DNA from: Flavobacteriales bacterium
Lineage (GTDB): Bacteria; Bacteroidota; Bacteroidia; Flavobacteriales; BACL11
Assembly: GCA_002715565.1 (NCBI GenBank)
Contig: PAZP01000019.1
Location: forward strand, 1 to 33,170
Direction of reading: 5' to 3'
Length of the DNA: 33,170 nucleotides
Numbering within the stretch: the stretch's first letter is position 1; each line of letters starts with the position of its first letter. Positions 24,298-33,170 of the stretch are shown piece after piece. The notes beneath the pieces were generated by a model, which did not search any database, had not been told where the DNA came from, and was given only the letters and a program-made list of their open reading frames with translations. The position numbers were made by a program, and so were the translations under genes.

Positions 24298-25535
24298 TGT
24301 TAAATAAAAATTTTTTTAAAACATTAGGTCCTGGAATTTTATTTGCAAGTACAGCAATTGGTGTCTCTCATCTTGTACAATCAACTAGAGCAGGAGCAGA
24401 GTATGGTTTTGCTTTAGTTGGTTTTGTTTTTTTTGCTAATATTTTTAAATACCCTTTTTTTGAGTTTGGTTCAAGATATGCGAATGTCACTGGCAAAACA
24501 CTTTTGGAGGGTTATCAAAAAAAAGGTAATTGGATACTTTGGATTTATTTTATTATTACTTTGTTAAGCATGTTTATTGTTGTAGCAGCTGTATCATTTG
24601 TTTGTTCAGGTTTAATATCCGAATTGGTTGATAATCAATTTAATATAAATAAAATTTTATTTTTTTTATTTTTTTTATGTGTGGTTATTTTAATAAACGG
24701 AAAATTTAATATTTTAGATAGTTTAGTTAAAGTTATTGCAGTTGTCTTATTGATTTCTACTTTTCTGGCATTTATTTTTACTTTAATAAATGGTCCTGAG
24801 TTAAGAATACATGGTTTTATAAAACCCGAAATCTTTAATGATAAAGGTATTTTATTTGTTATTGCTTTAATGGGTTGGATGCCTACCGCAGTTGATATGT
24901 CAGTTTGGAATAGTATTTGGACAATTAAAAGAATGGAGCAAACTAATTATAAACCTAAGTTACGAGAAACACTTTTGGATTTTAATATTGGTTATATAAT
25001 CACAATTATACTTTCTATTTTTTTTATTACACTGGGTGCTTATTTAATGTTTGGTACTGGTGAGAAGCTACCTGACTCTTCATCACTTTTTGCAAATAAA
25101 TTAATATCACTATATACTAGTAGTTTAGGTATTTGGTCATATTGGATAATTGCGGTATCTGCTTTTTCTGTTATGTTTAGTACTACTCTTTCAGTAATTG
25201 ATGGTTATTCTAGTACCATTCAAAAAACTATTAAATTGTTATTTAAATTAAATAGCACATTTTTTATATATAAAATTTCCTTATTAGTGATAGTATTCGG
25301 ATCTTATATAATAACTTGGAAATTTATAGATAATTTTAAGCAATTAATTGATTTAGCAACAACTATTTCTTTTTTAATCGCACCATTTTGTGCAATTGCC
25401 AATCATATAGTTGTTCATTCTGATGATATTCCTATTAATAAAAGACCACCATTTTGGCTTAAAATTCTTTCCTTTATGGGAATTATCTTTTTAATATTAT
25501 TTTCACTTATATATTTGTTTTATTTAATTAAATGA
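24297..25535 (+). CDS. Nramp-family transporter lacking the usual metal motifs
   Basis: 412 residues with about eleven hydrophobic segments. The first helix begins 'GPGILFASTAIGVSHLVQST' (11-30), followed by 'RAGAEYGFALVGFVFFANIFKYPFFEFGSRYANVTGKTLLEGY', the usual opening of this branch of the Nramp family. Canonical Nramp proteins have DPGN in TM1 and MPHN in TM6; here those places read 'IGVSH' (21-25) and 'MPTAVDMS' (195-202). These residues bind Mn2+/Fe2+ in the canonical family, so the substrate may be a different ion or molecule. The branch is, to my knowledge, common in flavobacteria and annotated as a divalent metal transporter. It is coupled to the flavoprotein gene by an overlap. Confidence 0.85.
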   Translation: MLNKNFFKTLGPGILFASTAIGVSHLVQSTRAGAEYGFALVGFVFFANIFKYPFFEFGSRYANVTGKTLLEGYQKKGNWILWIYFIITLLSMFIVVAAVSFVCSGLISELVDNQFNINKILFFLFFLCVVILINGKFNILDSLVKVIAVVLLISTFLAFIFTLINGPELRIHGFIKPEIFNDKGILFVIALMGWMPTAVDMSVWNSIWTIKRMEQTNYKPKLRETLLDFNIGYIITIILSIFFITLGAYLMFGTGEKLPDSSSLFANKLISLYTSSLGIWSYWIIAVSAFSVMFSTTLSVIDGYSSTIQKTIKLLFKLNSTFFIYKISLLVIVFGSYIITWKFIDNFKQLIDLATTISFLIAPFCAIANHIVVHSDDIPINKRPPFWLKILSFMGIIFLILFSLIYLFYLIK

Positions 25536-25597
25536 TTGAATGTGTAAGTATTATTGGTATTAATTTTTATAAGTTTTTTTTCTGTTATTTTATTTTG

Positions 25598-25605
25598 TAT
25601 TTTTG
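25598..25605 (+). promoter_or_regulatory. Candidate -7 promoter box (TATTTTTG) for the 1209-residue T9SS protein
   Basis: An exact TAnnTTTG match 19 bp before the ATG at 25625, within the 89-bp gap after the transporter. No terminator hairpin is visible in that gap. Confidence 0.5.
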
Positions 25606-25624
25606 TAAAATACATTAAAATTTT

Positions 25625-28600
25625 ATGAAAAAAATCATAGCGTTAATTTTTATTGCTTTTTTAAATGTAAATACTTTTGCAACACATTTTGTTGGAGGTT
25701 CGATAACATGGGAATGTAATGATGACCCTACCAGTGTAGATTTTGGAAAGTTTACTTTTATTTTAAAATTTTATAGAGATTGCCAAGGAATGAATCCAGC
25801 TTCAAATGGCCCTGGAGGTATAGAAACACTAACCGTACATGGACATCCAACCATAACAAATATAGATGTATTGTGGGATAATACACTAGATATCTCTCCA
25901 GTGTTAGGTGGATTACCAAACTGTTATGATTGTAATACAATGCCTGCCGGATTTAGTCAAAAAGGCGTATTAATTCATGAAATAACATATAAATCTTTAC
26001 CTATAAATTTAGGAAATGGTAATATCCCTGATCCTACAGGAGCAGTATGGAATCCAATTACTAACGAGTATGATGTTTTGCCAAGAGGTTGGCATTTTAC
26101 ATGGGGTGGTGGTGCAAGAAATAATTGTGATAACACAACACAATGCGGGAATTGGCTTTTAAGAGCTATAATGTATCCATATACAAAAAACACATCTATT
26201 TTACCATTCATATATGAAGATGCATATCCTTGTTATGATGCATCTCCTGAGTTTAAGGAAAAAGCAAAAACACTTATTTGTAATAATATTCCTTTTTCAT
26301 ACAGTCATTTAGCTTTTGATCCGAATTTTGATAGTTTGTCTTATTCATGGGCAAATCCACTACAAGGATCTGCTTTTAACTATGATCCAGCTTTTCCTTT
26401 AGCTGATAGTATGACCTTTTCAAATTTAGCTAATGGAGGAGTATATAACTTTTCATTGAATCAACAAATACCGACTAATCCCGCAAATCCTTTGACATTA
26501 AATCCTGGAACTGGAGAGATTTCTTTTCTAAATGATCAATTACAAGGAAATTTTATTACATGTGTTAGAGTACGTTCTGTTAAATGTTTTCAACCAATTG
26601 CAGATGTTTTTAGGGAGGTGCAAATGGTAACAACAGCAACAGGATGTAATCTTCCAGCTGGTGGTACAAATACTCCACCTGACATCTCTGCTCCAATAGG
26701 AACTCATGTATGGGATCAGTATATTAATTCTGCAGGTATGCCATCTTATGAAACATGGGTGAAAGCTGGAGAATTAGTAGAATTTACTATAGACGCTAAT
26801 GACATTGATATGCAAAATATTGATGTATCAATTGAAGGGTCACAACTTAGTACTTCAACACTTCCTAATGGAATGCCTAGCGCTCTTGCGACTCCTGCTG
26901 ATTGGAGTATATTATCTTCTACTCCTGGCAACACTCAAGGAAAATTTAGTTGGGATTCTAGTTGTGAACATTTACAAAAGGATAGTTGTGCAGGTCAGTT
27001 AGGTTTAGATTTTAGCTTTAATATCAAAGCTGTTGATCATATGTGCCCTGCAAATGGTACTACGATTGCAAACTTAACTATTCATGTTATTCCACCAACA
27101 CCTGACCTTAGATGTGTTGCAGTTGATGACCAGGGAGATGTTGAATTGTCCTGGTATTATCCCTCTTCAGTAATAGATTTTAATTATGATATATATTTTT
27201 CAAAGAACCCTAATTTAGGTTTTTCAAAAATTGCTTCTGTTTCACACCCTGACAGCACTTATTTGCATAGTGGTTCTGAGGCTGATATAAATTCTAGCTA
27301 TTATTATCTTGTATCTGTTGGCGCTTGTCAAAATTCTGCACCTAATATTGCATTGCAAGTTGATTCAATTTCTGACACATTGAAAACTATGTATTTAAAT
27401 GCAACAGAAATTAATTCAGTACCTATTGTTGCTAATCTATTGTGGAATCCTATGTGCAAAAATTGGACAGTAACTGCTCAACAACCACACTTATTTAATT
27501 TAGCAACCACTGAAAAAAATTATTCTCTTTATTATGAAAAAGATCCAATAACTGGTTTTAACATGTTTATGCAACATCCAGATACTTTCATGCAAAAACA
27601 ATCAGATTCTTGTTATTATACACCTCGTTTTTATATTGAAATTGGTGATGAAAGCGGCTGTTCTTCCAGATCTTCTCTTGCAAGTGTTTTACTTGCTGAT
27701 GATCAAGATCCAGATATGCCTATTATTAAAGATGTTTCTGTAAATAGTTCAGGTCAATCAGTTATATCATGGGAACCATCTTTTGGTGCGGAGTTTTATG
27801 CTGTTTACTTATTTAGTTCAGATGGCTGGATTCCTATAGATACTGTCTATAATTCCACCACCTTTATATATAATAACTCTAGTGCTAGTCAAGAGTCAGA
27901 AATTTTTAGTATTAGAGCACTAGACAGTTGTTATAATGGGTCACTTGCTAGCTATGATCAGAATATGCAACATAATTCAATTTACTTACAAGAAAAAATT
28001 AATGCTTGTGATCATACTGTTGATTTTTCATGGAATGAGTATATAAATTGGGAAAACGGATTAAGTTATTATAAAATATTTGTTGAAGAAATTGATACAC
28101 TTGGCAATATTATAAATAAGGAATTTAAAGAATTTGATGAAGATTTTTTATTAAATGTTAATGATGGTTTTAATTATATTGTTAATGTTAATGCTTACAA
28201 TTACGATTCTTCATATTCTGCACAATCAAATACTTTAACTTTTATACCTGATTTGCCAGCTACACCTGATTACCTATATATTGATTATGCTAGTGTTAAT
28301 CATGAAAATGATGCTGTTGAGATTAATTGTTTAACAGATGATCAGGCTGTTCTAAATCATTATGATGTACTCCGTTCTGAGGATAATAGTTTAGTTAAAA
28401 TAGGGCAGATAAATACTGTTAATAGTTCAATAATTCATTATACTGATGAAACAGCGAATGTTTATGAAAAATCATATAAGTATTATGTTTTGCCTGTTGA
28501 TACATGTGGTCAAAGATTGTTTACACCTCCTGTTTTATGGAATCAGTATATTAATGATACATCACATGCTAAAACTATTTTATTGGAAACAATGATTAAT

Positions 28601-29254
28601 TTAGATTATAAAGGAGGTTTGCCAATAGATATTCCATATAATGATAATCTTTCTGATTGGGGAGAAGGAGATATCACAAGTCAATATACGAATACCTTAA
28701 GTTTTAATGAATATGAAAAATGGTTGGGTAATGTTGAAAAATATGATTTATATAGATCAGTAAATGGTGGATTAACATATAATACAATACCATTATATTC
28801 ATGGGATAGAATTTCTGACCCTATGGAACCATTAGAATATATTGATATAGTAACAGCTTACGGAAAAGATGATGGCAGAATTTGTTATTATATTCATGCA
28901 ATAGAAAGAGATACGTTACCATATGGAGCAGTACCAGAAGGTAGTTATTCTAATATTTCATGTGTTTCTCAAACACCGATTTTGTATGTTCCTTCTGTAT
29001 TTACACCTAATGGAGATGATCATAATGAAATATTTTTTCCTGTCTCTTTCTTTGTTGATGAAAAAGGCTATTCTTTTTCGGTATATAATAGAAATGGAAC
29101 TCAATTATTTACAACAAATGATCCTCAAAAAGGTTGGGATGGAACATTTTTAGGAAATGTTGTTCAAAATGGTGATTATATATATCACATTCAATATATA
29201 AATGGCGTTGGTGAATTAATTGAAAAAAAGGATGTTATTACCTTGGTAAGGTAA
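25625..29254 (+). CDS. Large T9SS-secreted protein with gliding-associated C-terminal domain
   Basis: 1209 residues. Signal peptide (about 1-19, ending FATHF). The N-terminal domain (about 19-340, 'HFVGGSITWEC...FTFILKFYRDCQG') is one I recall at the front of many large gliding-associated Bacteroidetes proteins, with many cysteines. Then come Ig/Fn3-like segments (about 345-1105; for example 'DVELSWYYPSSVIDFNYDIYFSKN', 'VISWEPSFGAEFYAVYLF', 'EKWLGNVEKYDLYRSVNGGLTYNT') and the type-B sorting domain at the end ('YVPSVFTPNGDDHNEIFFPV...GWDGTFLG...GDYIYHIQYI...VITLVR', about 1112-1209). It should be exported by the T9SS and act at the cell surface. It has its own -7 box. It stands alone between a transporter and guaB, so no partner is obvious from its place. 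Confidence 0.85.
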   Translation: MKKIIALIFIAFLNVNTFATHFVGGSITWECNDDPTSVDFGKFTFILKFYRDCQGMNPASNGPGGIETLTVHGHPTITNIDVLWDNTLDISPVLGGLPNCYDCNTMPAGFSQKGVLIHEITYKSLPINLGNGNIPDPTGAVWNPITNEYDVLPRGWHFTWGGGARNNCDNTTQCGNWLLRAIMYPYTKNTSILPFIYEDAYPCYDASPEFKEKAKTLICNNIPFSYSHLAFDPNFDSLSYSWANPLQGSAFNYDPAFPLADSMTFSNLANGGVYNFSLNQQIPTNPANPLTLNPGTGEISFLNDQLQGNFITCVRVRSVKCFQPIADVFREVQMVTTATGCNLPAGGTNTPPDISAPIGTHVWDQYINSAGMPSYETWVKAGELVEFTIDANDIDMQNIDVSIEGSQLSTSTLPNGMPSALATPADWSILSSTPGNTQGKFSWDSSCEHLQKDSCAGQLGLDFSFNIKAVDHMCPANGTTIANLTIHVIPPTPDLRCVAVDDQGDVELSWYYPSSVIDFNYDIYFSKNPNLGFSKIASVSHPDSTYLHSGSEADINSSYYYLVSVGACQNSAPNIALQVDSISDTLKTMYLNATEINSVPIVANLLWNPMCKNWTVTAQQPHLFNLATTEKNYSLYYEKDPITGFNMFMQHPDTFMQKQSDSCYYTPRFYIEIGDESGCSSRSSLASVLLADDQDPDMPIIKDVSVNSSGQSVISWEPSFGAEFYAVYLFSSDGWIPIDTVYNSTTFIYNNSSASQESEIFSIRALDSCYNGSLASYDQNMQHNSIYLQEKINACDHTVDFSWNEYINWENGLSYYKIFVEEIDTLGNIINKEFKEFDEDFLLNVNDGFNYIVNVNAYNYDSSYSAQSNTLTFIPDLPATPDYLYIDYASVNHENDAVEINCLTDDQAVLNHYDVLRSEDNSLVKIGQINTVNSSIIHYTDETANVYEKSYKYYVLPVDTCGQRLFTPPVLWNQYINDTSHAKTILLETMINLDYKGGLPIDIPYNDNLSDWGEGDITSQYTNTLSFNEYEKWLGNVEKYDLYRSVNGGLTYNTIPLYSWDRISDPMEPLEYIDIVTAYGKDDGRICYYIHAIERDTLPYGAVPEGSYSNISCVSQTPILYVPSVFTPNGDDHNEIFFPVSFFVDEKGYSFSVYNRNGTQLFTTNDPQKGWDGTFLGNVVQNGDYIYHIQYINGVGELIEKKDVITLVR

Positions 29255-29306
29255 ATTATTCTTGTTAATTTATTTTATTCACTTTTCTTATCTATTTTAA
29301 AATTTT

Positions 29307-29314
29307 TATTTTTG
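29307..29314 (+). promoter_or_regulatory. Candidate -7 promoter box (TATTTTTG) for guaB
   Basis: An exact TAnnTTTG match 20 bp before the guaB ATG, in an 80-bp gap. It would drive guaB and the isomerase genes behind it. No riboswitch-like structure is visible. Confidence 0.5.
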
Positions 29315-29334
29315 CACTCATTTTATATTTTATA

Positions 29335-30795
29335 ATGAAGAAAATATCTAAAAAAGGCCTAACATATGATGATGTTCTGGTTGTTCCAGCATTTTCAGAA
29401 GTATTGCCAAATGAGGTAAAGATTAATTCACGTTTTACAAAAAATATAACGCTAAATGTGCCTATTATTTCAGCAGCAATGGATACTGTTACAGAATCTA
29501 GAATGGCTATTGCAATAGCTCAAGAAGGAGGAATAGGTGTGTTACACAAAAACATGTCTATAAAAAAACAGGCACTTGAAGTAAGGAAAGTTAAGCGTTC
29601 TGAAAGTGGTATGATTTTAGACCCTATTACATTAGATTTAGATTCAACAGTTGGTGATGCTTCTGATGTAATGAAAGAAAATAAAATAGGTGGTATTCCT
29701 ATAGTTGATAAAAAAATGTTTTTGTTAGGTATAGTTACTAATAGAGATCTAAGATTTCAAAAAGATAGAGATAAACCTATCAAAGATGTAATGACATTAT
29801 CAGATAAGTTAATAACTACAAAAATAAGTGATTTAGATAATGCTGAGAAGATTTTAAAGAATAATAAAATAGAAAAACTTCCTATAGTAGATGATAATGA
29901 CAGATTAGTTGGATTAATTACATTTAAAGATATAATTAAAAATAGAATGCGTCCAAATGCCTGTAAAGATAAATATGGCCGTTTAAGGGTTGCCGCAGCA
30001 ATAGGTGTAACATCTGATGTTTTTGATAGGGTAAAGGAGCTAAATAATGCTTCTGTTGATGCTGTTGTTATTGATACGGCACATGGACATTCAAAAGGAG
30101 TTTTGGATATTTTAAAATCATTAAAACAAAAATATAATACACTAGATATTGTTGTTGGAAATATTGCTACAGCAAAAGCTGCTGAGGATTTGATTAAGGC
30201 TGGGGCAGATGCAGTTAAGGTTGGTATAGGTCCTGGTTCAATATGCACCACTAGAATTATTGCTGGAATAGGTGTTCCTCAATTAACAGCAATTATGGAT
30301 GTTGCAGAAATTACAAAAAAATATAATATTCCATTGATAGCTGATGGTGGAATAAGATATTCAGGAGATCTAGTAAAAGCATTAGTAGGTGGTGCAGACA
30401 CAATCATGCTAGGATCTATAATTGCAGGTGTTGAAGAGGCTCCTGGAGAAACAATTATTTTTCAAGGTAGAAAGTTTAAAACTTACAGAGGTATGGGATC
30501 TATTGATGCAATGCAAGATGGGTCAAAAGATAGATACTTTCAGTCAGCGCAAGCTGATGCAAAAAAATTAGTTCCTGAAGGAATTGTTGGTCGTGTTGCC
30601 TATAAGGGAAGATTAACAGAAGTTATCCATCAGATGATAGGAGGTCTTAGAGCTGGAATGGGTTATACCGGTTCAGAGACAATAGAAAAGTTATATTCTG
30701 CAGAATTTATTAAAATAACTGGTGCTGGTGTAGCAGAAAGTCATCCGCATGATGTCACTATTACTAGAGAAGCACCTAATTACAGTCGAAAATAG
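29335..30795 (+). CDS. guaB: IMP dehydrogenase GuaB
   Basis: 486 residues, normal length. GuaB oxidises IMP to XMP with NAD+, the committed step to GMP. The TIM barrel starts with '[15 protein letters not shown]', is interrupted by two CBS domains (about 96-212, with '[23 protein letters not shown]' and '[21 protein letters not shown]'), and resumes with '[10 protein letters not shown]'. The catalytic loop '[11 protein letters not shown]' holds Cys304. The IMP-binding '[10 protein letters not shown]', the '[11 protein letters not shown]' segment and the flap region '[11 protein letters not shown]' follow. Both substrate sites look complete. The next gene starts 7 bp after the stop, so guaB appears to be transcribed together with two periplasmic isomerases, a combination with no evident metabolic logic. 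Confidence 0.97.
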   Translation: MKKISKKGLTYDDVLVVPAFSEVLPNEVKINSRFTKNITLNVPIISAAMDTVTESRMAIAIAQEGGIGVLHKNMSIKKQALEVRKVKRSESGMILDPITLDLDSTVGDASDVMKENKIGGIPIVDKKMFLLGIVTNRDLRFQKDRDKPIKDVMTLSDKLITTKISDLDNAEKILKNNKIEKLPIVDDNDRLVGLITFKDIIKNRMRPNACKDKYGRLRVAAAIGVTSDVFDRVKELNNASVDAVVIDTAHGHSKGVLDILKSLKQKYNTLDIVVGNIATAKAAEDLIKAGADAVKVGIGPGSICTTRIIAGIGVPQLTAIMDVAEITKKYNIPLIADGGIRYSGDLVKALVGGADTIMLGSIIAGVEEAPGETIIFQGRKFKTYRGMGSIDAMQDGSKDRYFQSAQADAKKLVPEGIVGRVAYKGRLTEVIHQMIGGLRAGMGYTGSETIEKLYSAEFIKITGAGVAESHPHDVTITREAPNYSRK

Positions 30796-30802
30796 AAATA
30801 GA

Positions 30803-32728
30803 ATGAAAAAAACAACATTATTTATATTATTAATTTTTATATCAAGAATAATTATAGCACAAAATATTTTATCTATTAATGATAATAATATTAGCTTAGA
30901 AGAATTTAAGAATGTTTTTTATAAAAATAATAATACTGAAATTACCAAAGAATATTTAGATGAATATATAGATTTATTTATTAACTTTAAACTAAAGGTT
31001 AAAGAGGCAGAATCATTACAAATGGATACAATACCTGCTTTTATATCTGAATTGGATGGTTATAGAAAACAATTAATAAAACCTTATTTAAAAAATCAAG
31101 AATTTGATGATAAACTTATTTTAGAAGCATATGAAAGAATGCAATATGATATAAGAGCTAGTCATATATTAATTAAGTTAAATGAGAAAGCTACTCAAAA
31201 GGAGAAAGAAAATGCTTATAATAAAGCATTAAAAATAAGAGAAGATATATTATCTAAAAAGATTAGTTTTTCTGCTGCTGCAAAAAAATATTCTGATGAT
31301 AAATCAGCAATTTTAAATAATGGTGATTTAGGTTATTTTACTACTTTTAGGATGGTTTATGAGGTTGAATCTGCAGCATACAACACTGTTGTGGGGAATA
31401 TATCTACCCCAGTTTTGACAAAATACGGATATCATTTAGTTAAAGTTACAGACAAAAGAAGCTCCGTTGGACAAGTCAAAGTAGCCCATATTATGTTTAA
31501 AACTGGTGAAGGAGCAAATGAAAACAAAATAAAAATTGCAAAACAAAAGATAGATGAAATATCAATTAAATTGAAATCTGGTGAAGATTTCTCTGATCTT
31601 GCAGAAAAATTCTCACAAGATAGATCTAGTGCAGTGAAAGGTGGTCTTTTACCTATGTTTTCTGTTGGTAAGATGGTTCCTGCTTTTGAAAAAGAAGCTT
31701 TTAGTTTAAAGAATATTGGTGATATTTCAAAGCCTTTTCAAACTGATTTCGGATGGCATATTATTAAATTAGTTGAAAGAAAAGAGATTGATAGTTTTGA
31801 ACAAATGAAGAATGATATAAAACAAAAAATCATCAGAGATAGTCGAAGTCAATTAAGTGAAAAAGCGCTTTATCAAAAACTTAAAAAAGAATATAAAGTA
31901 AAAAATATTGTTTCTTCTTTCGTTGATTTAAGAAAGTCAGCGGTTAAAAAAGTAAGTATAGGTAATTGGAGTGGTAATTATACCAAAGGCTCCAATATAT
32001 TATTTACAATTAATTCCAAGAAATATATTGTTAATGAATTTATAGATTATATTCTTTTGAATCAAAAAAGCGGATCTGATTTTGATATAATGTATCAAGA
32101 TTTTGTTAATTCTTGTTTATTAGAATATGAGAAGTCGATGTTGCATATTAAATATCCTGAATATAAAACTTTGTTAAATGAATATAGGGAAGGTATTTTA
32201 TTATTTGATTTAACTAATAAGAAAGTTTGGAAAAAAGCTATTGAGGACACAATAGGACTTCAACTGTTTTACGAAAATAATATTGATAGTTATTTGTGGG
32301 ATGATAGAATAGATGCTACTATATATACATGTAAAAATTTAAATACAGCTAGAAATGTTAAGCATCATATTTTTAGAAAGAATTTTATTAAAGATTTAAA
32401 AGATGATGTTATACTTAAAAAGTTAAATAATGATGACCCTTTAACATTACAGATAATGTCTAAGAAATTTATTGAAGGTGAAAATCAGTATATTGATAAA
32501 ATTATTAGAAAAAAAGGATTAGCTAAAGATATAGTATTAGATGATAAATCAGTAATTGTTATTAATGTTCATGATATTATACCTTCAGCACCTAAAAAAT
32601 TAAGCGAAACTAGAGGTAAAGTTATATCAGATTATCAAAATAAGCTTGAAAAAGAATGGATATTAGAATTAAAGAGTAAATATAAAGTAGTAGTTAACAA
32701 AGATGTTTTATATTCACTTATTAAGTAG
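30803..32728 (+). CDS. Periplasmic peptidyl-prolyl isomerase with two parvulin domains (SurA/PpiC type)
   Basis: 641 residues from the ATG at 30803, chosen because it starts a good signal peptide (1-19, ending IIIAQ); a longer frame from 30749 lies inside guaB. After an N-terminal helical part (about 20-115, 'EITKEYLDEYIDLFINFKLKVKEAE', the chaperone type), there are two parvulin domains: about 118-217 ('RASHILIKLNEKA', 'NNGDLGYFTTFRMV', 'YGYHLVKVTDKR') and about 225-327 ('VKVAHIMFKTGEG', 'KGGLLPMFSVGKMVPAFEKEAF', 'FGWHIIKLVERK'). The final 300 residues are helical. The architecture is SurA-like, so it probably helps outer-membrane proteins fold. It sits 7 bp after guaB and 3 bp before a second, related gene. 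Confidence 0.9.
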   Translation: MKKTTLFILLIFISRIIIAQNILSINDNNISLEEFKNVFYKNNNTEITKEYLDEYIDLFINFKLKVKEAESLQMDTIPAFISELDGYRKQLIKPYLKNQEFDDKLILEAYERMQYDIRASHILIKLNEKATQKEKENAYNKALKIREDILSKKISFSAAAKKYSDDKSAILNNGDLGYFTTFRMVYEVESAAYNTVVGNISTPVLTKYGYHLVKVTDKRSSVGQVKVAHIMFKTGEGANENKIKIAKQKIDEISIKLKSGEDFSDLAEKFSQDRSSAVKGGLLPMFSVGKMVPAFEKEAFSLKNIGDISKPFQTDFGWHIIKLVERKEIDSFEQMKNDIKQKIIRDSRSQLSEKALYQKLKKEYKVKNIVSSFVDLRKSAVKKVSIGNWSGNYTKGSNILFTINSKKYIVNEFIDYILLNQKSGSDFDIMYQDFVNSCLLEYEKSMLHIKYPEYKTLLNEYREGILLFDLTNKKVWKKAIEDTIGLQLFYENNIDSYLWDDRIDATIYTCKNLNTARNVKHHIFRKNFIKDLKDDVILKKLNNDDPLTLQIMSKKFIEGENQYIDKIIRKKGLAKDIVLDDKSVIVINVHDIIPSAPKKLSETRGKVISDYQNKLEKEWILELKSKYKVVVNKDVLYSLIK

Positions 32729-32731
32729 ATA

Positions 32732-33170
32732 ATGCGCTCCTTACATTTGTTAATTCTTTTATGTATGTATGCATGTACTGATAATAGAGATTCCGATTTG
32801 GTTGCACGTGTTTATGATAAAGATTTATTTGTAAAAGATTTAAAAAAAGAAATACCATCTGGAATAGAGGATAGTTCTTTTTATGTTGAGCAATATATTA
32901 ATACATGGGTAAAAAAACAATTAATGATTTACCATGCTGAAATTAATCTGACTTCAGATATGCAAGATTATAAAAAACAAATTGATGATTATAAATCTTC
33001 TTTATTAATTTATGCATATCAACAACAATTACTTAATTATAATTTTGATACATTAATTTCAAATTTATCTATTTATAATTATTACAATCAATATTTGAAC
33101 GAATTCAAGTTAAATAATGATGTATTTCAAGGTCGATATATAATTGTGGATAAATCTGCCCCTAAACTAA
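32732..33170 (+). CDS. Lipoprotein related to SurA/PpiC chaperones (3' partial)
   Basis: 146 codons are visible before the window ends, with no stop in frame. The ATG lies 3 bp after the stop of the double-parvulin isomerase. The start is a signal peptide with a lipobox-like 'MYAC' (Cys15, not canonical at the -3 position). Then comes a helical part 'VARVYDKDLFVKDLKKEIPSG' and 'YVEQYINTWVKKQLMIYHAEINL', which is the typical N-terminal chaperone region of parvulin-type proteins. No parvulin domain is visible yet. From what I know of flavobacterial gene order, this would be the second isomerase-like gene of a small chaperone cluster. It is an inference, since the end of the gene is missing. Confidence 0.7.
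   Translation, partial: MRSLHLLILLCMYACTDNRDSDLVARVYDKDLFVKDLKKEIPSGIEDSSFYVEQYINTWVKKQLMIYHAEINLTSDMQDYKKQIDDYKSSLLIYAYQQQLLNYNFDTLISNLSIYNYYNQYLNEFKLNNDVFQGRYIIVDKSAPKL

Noticed and set aside
25536-25624. Terminator after the Nramp-like gene
   Set aside because: T-runs are present but no GC-containing stem can be drawn.
29757-30251. 164-residue open frame on the minus strand
   Set aside because: Antisense to guaB across the CBS and catalytic regions; no start signal and no motif.
30749-30802. Earlier start for the double-parvulin isomerase
   Set aside because: It lies inside guaB and would put 18 polar residues before a good signal peptide.

Overview
The window looks like a chromosomal segment of a marine-type, very AT-rich member of the Bacteroidota (most likely Flavobacteriia). 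The signs are two very large secreted proteins ending in the gliding-motility/type IX secretion (T9SS) type-B sorting domain, many short lipoproteins starting Cys-Lys-Lys, a calcium-type GCxDxxAxNY...DDGSCxY motif protein, A-rich sequence instead of Shine-Dalgarno sites, and repeated TAnnTTTG promoter boxes, the known Bacteroidetes -7 element. UGA is used as a stop, so the code is standard. I saw no rRNA, tRNA, CRISPR array, insertion sequence or prophage gene. The species cannot be named from the sequence alone.

Region 1 (1-7807, + strand) is the least ordinary part. It is one tightly packed run of six genes: the 3' part of a helical-repeat protein, a lipoprotein of the same module type, a Tat-exported DUF1501-like alkaline-phosphatase-fold protein, a cytochrome-like lipoprotein with CX5CH spacing, a small lipoprotein, and a 1362-residue T9SS protein with a CUB-like domain, Ig-like repeats, a MAM-like insert and a PKD domain. 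Together they look like an envelope/cell-surface system of unknown function. The set resembles the DUF1549/DUF1553 + DUF1501 + cytochrome-like modules best known from Planctomycetes, here coupled to a giant secreted protein.

Region 2 (7804-8945) has a DUF4019 protein on the minus strand, a 436-bp AT-rich non-coding stretch, and a 65-residue basic protein closed by a clear terminator.

Region 3 (8946-16532) is mostly housekeeping: a YugP-type membrane metallopeptidase, diverging from surE - small membrane protein - lpxB (the last gene makes lipid A); a small lipoprotein; a fused formiminotransferase-cyclodeaminase; and, diverging from that, queE followed by a TPR/beta-propeller/OmpA lipoprotein.

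Region 4 (16522-23298, minus strand) reads glyA - rel (ppGpp) - fur - purA - OstA-like LPS transport protein. It joins one-carbon and purine metabolism, the stringent response, a metal regulator and LPS export. Fur has its own candidate promoter.

Region 5 (23353-33170, + strand) holds a nitronate-monooxygenase-like flavoprotein overlapping an Nramp-like transporter that lacks the usual metal-binding motifs, a second 1209-residue T9SS protein, then guaB followed by a double-parvulin periplasmic isomerase and a partial second lipoprotein of the same kind running off the end.

The genome is compact. Seven gene junctions on the same strand overlap by a few bases (four ATGA, one TAATG, one 8-base, plus near-abutting pairs), and all three convergent gene pairs overlap at their 3' ends.
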